Assembly: GCA_937944175.1 (NCBI GenBank)
Contig: CALDZW010000091.1
Location: 1-7,499 of the forward strand
DNA length: 7,499 nt
DNA from: an uncultured Candidatus Altimarinota bacterium
Lineage (GTDB): Bacteria; Patescibacteriota; Gracilibacteria; BD1-5; UBA6164
Direction: 5' to 3'
In this document: positions 1 through 7,499 of the stretch, piece after piece
Position numbering within the stretch: the stretch's first letter is position 1
Layout: each line of letters opens with the position of its first letter
Program-made: the position numbers and the translations under genes
Notes under the pieces: generated by a model
Databases searched by the model: none
Told to the model about the DNA's origin: nothing
The model's input: only the letters and a program-made list of their open reading frames with translations

Positions 1-5
1 AACAG

Positions 6-3000
6 ATGGCTAAAGAAGCTACTACAAAAAAATCAAAAGAGGTTGGAAGTTTGTATGAAATCAAATGAAGACACTTTTTTAATGATGATAGAAGTATTGC
101 AGGGATACCTGAATTACTTGAAGTACAACTTGATTCATATAGAGAATTTCTTGAAAAAGGTCTTGATCAGGTCTTTCAAGATAGTTTTCCTATGGAAGAC
201 TTTTCAGAAGAAAAGGTGAGTATTTATTACAAGGGGATGTTTTTGGAAGAACCAAAATATGCTCCTGAAGAATGTCAGAGAAAAAATTTGAATTATGAGG
301 CACCAATGAAAGTAAAACTTGAAATGCTGAATAAGGAAACCGGTGAAATCAAAGAACAAGATGTATACATGGGGTGAGTTCCACTGATGACGGAGCAGGC
401 TACATTTATTGTTAACTGAATTGAGAGGGTAATTGTTAATCAGATTATCAGATCAACATGAATCTTTTTTACAGCTAATGAGTGAGTATTTTCTTTGAAA
501 GTAATTCCTCAAAAATGAAGCTGGTTTGAAATAGATATAGAGAAAAAATGAATTATTAATGTAAAAATTGATAAAAAAAGAAAAGTACCAATTTCAGTGT
601 TACTCAGAGCATGGTGAATGGAATCAAATGCTGAGATTCTTGATGCATTCAAAGAATTTGATGATGATATCATTACTAACCACATTGCTCCAACTTTAGA
701 GAAAGATAAGACTACTAACAAGCTAGAAGCATGGCATGTATTGTATAAGCTCTTGAGACCAGGAGATTTAGCTACTGATGAAAGAGTAGAAGAACTCTTT
801 GAAATGACATTTTTTAATTCTAAGAGATTTGATCTTGGTCATATTGCAAGAATGAAAATGGAATCAAAACTTGGAATTACCACAAAAATTGAAGATGAAA
901 ATGGTGAATTTCTGGGACTTAATGATATTGTAACTGCTTTAAAGTATTACCTTCATGTAGTAGCAAGAGATGAGTGATATCATACTGATGATATTGATCA
1001 TTTATCAAATAGAAGAGTACGTTCTGTGTGAGAGTTGGTTACTGATAAAATCAAAGTTGGTATTGCAAGAATGGAAAGAATTGCTAAAGATAGAATGACT
1101 ATCATTGAACTTGATGATGCTACTCCGGGTACATTTATCAATTCAAGACCTATTGTTGCTATTTTGAAAGAATTTTTCTGAAGTTCACAACTTTCACAGT
1201 TTATGGATCAAACAAATCCATTATCTGAGCTTGGACATAAGAGAAGAGTATCAGCTCTCTGACCTGGATGACTCACAAGAGAAAGAGCTTCATTTGAGGT
1301 AAGAGATGTTCATCCTACTCAATATTGAAGAATCTGTCCAATTGCTACTCCAGAAGGACCAAATATTGGTTTGGTACTTCATTTTGCAACATATGCTAGA
1401 GTAAATAAATATGGTTTTATTCTTACTCCATATAGATCTATTACTCATGAAGTAAAAAATGATGGGAAAGAAGCTATTAATAGAATAGTACTGAATGCTA
1501 TTGTATGAGATGATGGAAAAACAGTAGTAGAAGAAAAAATAATGATTACTGAAAAAATAGCTCAAGAAATTCAGAAAAAAGTGAAAGCAAAGAAAATTGA
1601 GGTAAGAGGTTTTTTGAGTAGTGATTATGATTATTTTGATGCTCATCAAGAAAAAGAACTTGTTATTGCAGAAGCTAATACTGATACAGATGAATTTGGG
1701 AACTTTCTAGATACTCGTATTAGTGCCAGAGCAGCTAATGAACCAACTATTTCTCATATTAGACAGGTAACCCATATTGATGTATCACCAAAACAAACGA
1801 TGTCTGTTGAAACTTCATTGCTCCCATTTCTAGAGCATGATGATGCAACGAGAGCTGAGATGGGATCAAACATGATGAGACAAGCTGTGCCACTTTTGAG
1901 ACCAGAAGCACCAGTAGTAGGAACATGAATGGAAAGAATTGTATGAGAGGGATCATGATATGTTGAAGTAGCTACTGATGACTGAGAAGTTATCTGAGTT
2001 GATGCGAAGCATGTGACGGTATTGTATAAATCATGAAAAAAGAAATTATTTGAAACAAAAACATTCAAAAGATCAAACTGAAATGAAATTATTCATGAGA
2101 AACCTCTTGTTTCTCATGGTCAAAAATTTAAAAAATGAGATGTATTAATAGATGGACACTCAATGGATAATTGAGAATTAGCTATTGGTCAAAATCTCAG
2201 AGTAGCATATATGCCTTGGAAATGATTTAATTTTGAGGATGCAATTATTATCTCTTCTAAAGTTATTGAAGATGATGTATATACTTCGATTCATATTCAT
2301 GAATATTCGCTTGATGTAAGAGAAACAAAACTTGGACCTGAACAAACAACAGATGATATTCCAAATGTATCAAGTGTAAAATTAAAAGATCTTGATGTAG
2401 ATGGTATTGTGAGAATTGGTGCTAATGTAGAATGAGGCTCAATCCTTGTTTGAAAAATTACACCAAAATGAGAACAGGAACTGTCTCCAGAAGAAAGACT
2501 TTTGAGAGCTATATTTGGTGATAAATCCAAAGATGTTAAAGATTCATCTATGAGATTACCATCAGGGCAAGGGTGAAAAGTATTGAATGTAGAAGTTCTC
2601 AGAAGAGAAAATGGAGATAACCTTCCAACCTGAGTATTTAAGCAGGTAAAAGTATATGTAGCTGCTACTAGAAAACTTGAAGTAGGGGATAAGATGGCTT
2701 GAAGACATGGGAATAAGGGTATTGTAAGTAAAATTGTTCCAGTAGAGGACATGCCATTTGATGAACACGGGCAACCAATTGATTTGATTTTGAATCCACT
2801 ATGAGTTATTTCTCGTATGAATATTGGTCAGATACTTGAGGTACATGCATGAGCTGCAGCTACGAAGCTTGGGATTAAGGTGGCAACTCCAATATTAAAC
2901 GGTATGAGTGTTGAGCAAGTATCAGAACTTATGGAAAAAGCAGGACTCCCAATTGATGGAAAAACTCAATTATTTGATGGAGAAACTGGTGAACCATTTA

Positions 3001-3476
3001 AAGAAACTACAACTGTTGGGACAAAGTATATGTTAAAACTTCATCATCTTGTTGAAGAAAAGATACATGCACGTTCAGTTTGACCGTACTCTATGGTTAC
3101 ACAACAACCACTATGAGGTAAGGCTCAAAATTGAGGTCAAAGATTTGGGGAAATGGAGGTATGGGCTCTTGAGGCATATGCAGCAAGTCACATTCTTCAA
3201 GAGATGATTACTATTAAGTCAGATGATGTAGCTTGAAGGACACAGGCTTATGAGGCAATAGTGAAATCAGCTCCAATTAAAAAACCAAATATACCAGAAT
3301 CATTTAATGTATTGATAAAAGAACTTCAAGCAATTTGATTAGATGTAGATCTTCTTGATAAAGAAGAAATGGGTCAAAGAGAACAATCTATGGCTGATGA
3401 GTATGATAAAATTGTAGAAATTGAAAAGGCAGCATTAGAAGCTGATGAAGAAGAAAGAAAACAAGAAAAAAAATAG
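6..3476 (+). CDS. rpoB: DNA-directed RNA polymerase subunit beta, read with UGA = Gly
   Basis: Beta subunit of the multisubunit RNA polymerase: with beta' it forms the main channel and active centre that transcribe DNA. The frame is open for 1156 codons to TAG if TGA is Gly; about 38 in-frame TGA. Seen in order: protrusion and lobe (about residues 1-390, VLLRAWG, DDIDHLSNRRVRSVGEL); fork/Rif region from G392 (GSSQLSQFMDQTNPLSE, then ALGPGGLTRERASFEVR); CPIATPEGPNIGL near 445-456; FLEHDD and RQAVPLLRPEAPVVGTG; GFNFED with E744/D745 (E. coli E813/D814); flap near 795-890; GDKMAGRHGNKG with K896 and K904 (E. coli K1065/K1073); C-terminal clamp part VTQQPLGGKAQ and GGQRFGEMEVWALEAY. Proteobacterial inserts SI1 and SI2 are absent, but about 50 extra residues lie after TPYR (about 478-535). 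The start is the first in-frame ATG; only five bases precede it, so an upstream start or ribosome binding site cannot be judged. Followed by rpoC on the same strand, probably one operon. Confidence 0.97.
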
Positions 3477-3528
3477 ATCAATGTCTTTGATTCAACGCTC
3501 ATATTAATCTTTAAATAAAAAAATCACA
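3477..3528 (+). other. rpoB-rpoC intergenic spacer
   Basis: This is a 52-base AT-rich gap between the rpoB TAG and the rpoC ATG. I see no GC stem followed by a T run, so there is no sign of a terminator and read-through into rpoC is expected. There is no clear Shine-Dalgarno (no AGGAGG-like run) in the A-rich bases just before the rpoC ATG. A nine-codon mini reading frame (ATG at 3481, TAA at 3505-3507, reading MSLIQRSY) begins four bases after the rpoB stop and lies in the same frame as rpoC. Its TAA fixes the rpoC start, because 3529 is the only in-frame ATG between that stop and the conserved rpoC sequence. The mini frame uses CGC for Arg, a codon I do not find in either large gene, which argues against it being a translated gene. 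Confidence 0.8.
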
Positions 3529-6500
3529 ATGTTTGATAAAACGTTAGATAATTTCCTCAATGATAAAATTACAGATTTTTCTGAAATTAGTAAAGACATC
3601 TGAAAAAATGATATTACTAAATGAAAAAATCTTGATAATCTAGCTGGAATTGCTATTGGAGTAACTTCTCCAGAAAAAATTAGAGGACTTTCATACTGAA
3701 AGGTTCTTATAAGTGAAACTATTAATTATAGAACCCAAAAACCAGAAAGAGGAGGACTCTTTTGTGAACAAATTTTTGGACCAAGAAAGAATTATGAATG
3801 TGCATGTGGTAAGTATAAAAGAATTAGATATAAAGGGGTAGTATGTGAAAGATGTGGGGTAGAGGTTACAAAAGCAAGTGTGAGAAGAGAAAGAATGGCT
3901 CACATTGATTTGTATGCTCCAGTTGCTCATATTTGGTATATGAAATCAGTTCCTTCAAGAATTTGATTATTGCTTGATCTTCCAGTAAGAAAGCTAGAAC
4001 AAGTTGTATATTTTGCTAGTTATATTATTACAGATATATATGAAGATAAAAGAGAAGATGCACTGAGAAACCTTGATGAAAGATATAAGGTGACAAAAGT
4101 TGAAATGCAAAAGGATATTCAAAAAGAGGTGAATGATCTAAAAATTCAAAAAGAAGAAAAAAAGCTGACTCCAAAGAAGTATGCAGAAGCTGAAAGACTT
4201 GTAATGATGAGACTTGAAAATCTTGATACTGAGTTTGAAGAACTAAAAAAATCACTTAAAAGCTTAGCTGTATGAGAAGTAATTGGAGAACTTGAATATA
4301 GGGTTATGGCAGAAAAATTTCCTCATGTATTTAAATGAGGAACATGAGCTGAACACTTGAAAGTGCTTTTGAAAAGAATTGATCTGAACGTATTTATTGG
4401 TGATATGCAGGCTCAACTTAAAGTTGCTACTCAAGCAAAAGCAAAAAAACTTATGCAAAAAGTAAAACTTGCTTCTAATTTACTAAAATCAGGACAAAAA
4501 CCAGAATGGTTTATTCTTGGAGCTCTTCCAATTGTACCACCAGATTTGAGACCAATGATCCAACTTGATGGTTGAAGATTTGCTAGTTCTGACTTAAATG
4601 ATCTCTACAGAAGAGTTATCAATAGAAATAACAGATTGAAGAAGCTTATTGAACTTGGAGCACCTGATGTTATTTTAAAAAATGAAAAAAGAATGTTACA
4701 AGAATCAGTTGATATGCTGATTACTTGAGAAACAAGAAACAATAGATCAGGATTTGTTACGGCTAACAAAAAAGCACTGAAGTCTCTTACTGAAGTATTG
4801 AAATGAAAACAAGGACGTTTTAGACAAAATCTTCTTGGTAAACGTGTTGATTATTCAGCAAGATCTGTAATTGTAGTAGGACCAAACCTTCCAATTGATC
4901 ATTGTGGTATTCCAAAAACTATGGCACTTATATTATTCAAACCATTTATCATATCTAAACTTATAGAAGATTGAGTGGTATATAATGTAAAACATGCAGA
5001 GAAATTCATTGATAAAGGAACGAAAGAAGTTTGGGATGCGCTTGATGAAGTGATTGATGGGAAATATGTTTTGATGAACAGAGCTCCAACTCTTCATAGA
5101 CTATCAATACAAGCTTTTAAACCAGTATTAATTGATGGTAAGGCTATACAGCTTCATCCACTTACATGTTGAGCATTTAATGCTGATTTTGATGGTGATC
5201 AAATGGCAGTTCATTTACCTATCACTCAAAAAGCTCAAGATGAAGCACGTCTTTTGATGACAACTTCAAGGAACTTATTAAGTCCAAGTAGTGGTGAGCC
5301 AATCGTAACTCCTGGGCAGGATATGATTTTAGGGTGTTATTATGTAACAGCATTAGATGATACAGCAAAAGGATCATGACAAATGTTTGCATGAATTACT
5401 GATGCTCGTGTAGCATATGAAGCCGGTGGAATTACTATGAAATCTTGAATAAAAGTAAGAATTAATGGAGAAATGATTGATACTTGTTATGGAAGACTGC
5501 TCTTTAATGAAATTGTTCCAGAAGAACTTGGTTTTGTAAATGAAACAGTAGGGAAGGGAGTTCTTAAAAGACTTCTCTCAGAAAGTTTTGAAAGTCTATG
5601 ATCAGAAATTACTGCTCAGTTTGTAGACTCAATTAAAAACTTTGGTTATGATAATGCTACTATTTCAGGGTTGAGTATTTCTAAAGAAGATATGGTGCTT
5701 CCAGATATCAAGAAAGAACTTCTTGAGACAGCTTCTGAGAAAGTAAAATTGATTCAAAAAGCTCACTGGAATGGTTTTGCTACTACTGAAGAAAAATATA
5801 ATCAGTCAATTGCTATTTGGGCAGAAGTAAAAAATACAATTGAAAAAGAGATGAAAGATCTATTTCTTCCATCTAATCATGTATATGCATACATTGATTC
5901 TGGAGCAAGATGAAACTGGGGTAATGTTACTCAGCTGTGTTGAATGAAGTGATTAGTAGCTTCTACTACTGGTAAAACTATTGAGCTTCCAATTAAATCA
6001 ACATTGAAAGAATGATTCTCTACTCTTGAATACTTTATTGCCACTCATGGTTGAAGAAAAGGGAAATCAGATACTGCCCTAAAAACAGCACAATCAGGGT
6101 ATCTTACAAGAAGACTTGTGGATTCATCACAAAATATTATTGTAAAAGAGCATGATTGTAAATCAGTTCATTATAAAACAGTAAAAGCAAGTGATAGTAA
6201 GTGAAGTTTTTCTGAAAGCTTTGCAGATCGTGTATATTCTCATACTCTTGCTACTGATATCAAAGATGGTAAATGAGAAATTATTGTACCAGCAGGAACT
6301 GTTATTGATAAAAATATTTTAGATGTCTTCTCTCAGCATAGTGTTGAAGAGGCAAATATCCGTTCAGTACTCACTTGTGAATCTGAATGAGGAACATGTC
6401 AACAATGTTATGGTCTTGATCTAGGACTCAATATCCCTGTTGAAATTGGGACACCTGTTTGAGTTATTGCAGCACAATCAATTTGAGAACCAGGTACTCA

Positions 6501-7499
6501 GCTAACAATGCGTACATTTCATAGTTGATGAGTGGCAAAAGAAGGGTGAGATATGACTCAAGGTCTATCAAGAGTTGAAGAACTTCTTGAAGCAAGAACA
6601 CCAAAAGCAATTGCTGAAATTTCTGATATTGAAGGTACGGTTACTCTAGATAATTCTGAAACTCAAACAATTGTAAGAGTTACAGCAAATCAATTAGAAA
6701 AAGAAGAATATTATTATAGTGAAAAATTTGAAGTAGCTGTAAAAGTATGACAAGAGGTAAAAGCAAAACAAATTATTGCAAGAAATAAAGCTGAAAGACA
6801 AAGACTGACAACAAAGTTTGCAGGTAAGGTTACTAAAGTAGAAAATGGGATGATAGAAATATCAGATGTTGAAGCAAGAATATATGAGTACCCATTTGAT
6901 CTTGGAACCACTATTCTTGTAGAAGATTGAGATCAGATTGCAAAAGGTCAAAAGATGACTATTTGAAATCTCTCACTTGAAAAACTCATGAATGTGTCAT
7001 GAGTAGTAGCAGCAGAACAATATATTGTTGATGATATTAAAGCCATTTATGCATCTCAATGACAAACAGTAAATTCAAAACATATTGAAATTATTGTAAG
7101 ACAGATGTTTTCTAGAGTAAGAATTCTTGATAAATGAGATACCGAGTTCTTCCCATGAGATGTAATAGATATCATTAAGTTTAAGAATGCTAATGATGCT
7201 CTTCTCAAAGAAGGAAAGACTCCTTGAATTGCTGAGAGATTACTTCTTGGTATTACTAAAATTTCTCTCTTTACTGAATCATGGTTATCAGCAGCTTCTT
7301 TTCAGGAAACTGTAAGGGTACTTGTTGAATCATCAGTATCTGGGAAAATTGATAAGCTAGAACAACTCAAAGAAAATGTAATTATCTGAAGATTGATTCC
7401 AGCAGGGAAACAATACAGGAAAAAACACTGAATGGAGCTAGCATGAGAAGAAGAACACGATGAATATTTTGATTCTAAAGCGGACCAGGTTGATGTCTC
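3529..7499 (+). CDS. rpoC: DNA-directed RNA polymerase subunit beta', read with UGA = Gly; 3' end missing
   Basis: Beta' subunit of RNA polymerase, carrying the catalytic Mg site. 1323 codons are visible, open only if TGA is Gly (about 40 in-frame TGA). Seen in order: N-terminal leader of about 40 residues, then GVTSPEKIR; zinc ribbon C91, C93, C106, C109; SVPSRIGLLLDLP; a Lys/Glu-rich insertion at about 170-248; PPDLRPMIQLDGGRFASSDLN; GKQGRFRQNLLGKRVDYSARS; NRAPTLHRLSIQAF; catalytic NADFDGDQ with D553, D555, D557; F-loop region 790-808, divergent; bridge helix about 829-862; second zinc site C877, C950, C957, C960; trigger loop GEPGTQLTMRTFHSGG with M994, R995, H998 (E. coli M932, R933, H936); barrel-sandwich hybrid region about 1030-1145; conserved C-terminal KHIEIIVRQM, WLSAASFQET and ENVIIGRLIPAG (to 1293). 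The E. coli-type SI3 insert in the trigger loop is absent. Only the short acidic tail and stop lie beyond the window. The start is fixed by an in-frame TAA 24 bases upstream. Confidence 0.97.

Noticed and set aside
6..3476. rpoB and rpoC as decayed pseudogenes full of nonsense mutations
   Set aside because: Every premature stop I see is TGA; there is no internal TAA or TAG and no frameshift, and all catalytic motifs are intact. Decay would give mixed stop types and frame loss.
3477..3528. Transcription terminator or promoter between rpoB and rpoC
   Set aside because: No stable inverted repeat with a T run and no convincing -35/-10 pair; the AT-rich bases give only chance TATAAT-like matches.
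6292..6375. Fusion or foreign domain within beta' near the second zinc site
   Set aside because: The segment (GTVIDKNILDVF to RSVLTC) matches the normal helix-strand unit before the second zinc site in bacterial beta', so it is ordinary.
192..6911. Many short separate genes on both strands (for example forward 618-977, 1542-1928, 3970-4275, 5671-5913 and reverse 1290-1649, 2297-2752)
   Set aside because: The forward ones are pieces of rpoB or rpoC between TGA glycine codons, in the same frame. The reverse ones and the remaining overlaps are antisense shadows with low-complexity translations rich in Ser, Phe, Leu and His.
6..7499. UGA as tryptophan (code 4) or as selenocysteine
   Set aside because: The TGA codons align with conserved glycines, Trp positions use TGG, and about 78 sites in two housekeeping genes is far too many for selenocysteine, with no Cys homologues at those sites.
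1..7499. CRISPR array, insertion sequence, tRNA or other RNA gene, defence system
   Set aside because: The window is filled by two housekeeping genes except for 57 bases; no spaced repeats, terminal inverted repeats or cloverleaf-like segments were seen.

Overview
The window holds two genes on the + strand, rpoB (complete as far as its start can be judged) and rpoC (cut off by the window end). They encode the beta and beta' subunits of bacterial RNA polymerase in the usual rpoB-rpoC order. Read with the standard code, the region looks like a row of unrelated short ORFs. Read with UGA as glycine (NCBI table 25), both reading frames become continuous. I count about 38 in-frame TGA codons in rpoB and about 40 in the visible part of rpoC. 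Where I can align them to E. coli polymerase motifs from memory, many fall on glycines that are conserved across bacteria.

This code, the AT-rich composition and the strong preference for AGA arginine point to an uncultivated Patescibacteria (CPR) member of the Absconditabacteria (SR1) or Gracilibacteria (BD1-5). These are the lineages known to read UGA as glycine. Nothing in the window separates the two with confidence.

Layout: 1-5 are leading bases; 6-3476 is rpoB, 1156 aa, ending in TAG; 3477-3528 is a 52-base spacer with no visible terminator or strong Shine-Dalgarno; 3529-7499 is rpoC, 1323 codons visible, with nearly all of the conserved protein present and only the C-terminal tail missing. 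No RNA gene, mobile element, repeat array or other gene is visible.

The two products form the catalytic core of RNA polymerase. Beta supplies the rifampicin pocket, fork, flap and two active-site lysines. Beta' supplies the Mg-binding NADFDGDQ loop, two zinc sites, the bridge helix and the trigger loop, and all of these are intact. I found no new defence or mobile system. What deserves a second look is the recoded code inside the catalytic centre, a divergent F-loop, and two lineage-type insertions (about 50 aa in beta, about 70 aa in beta').
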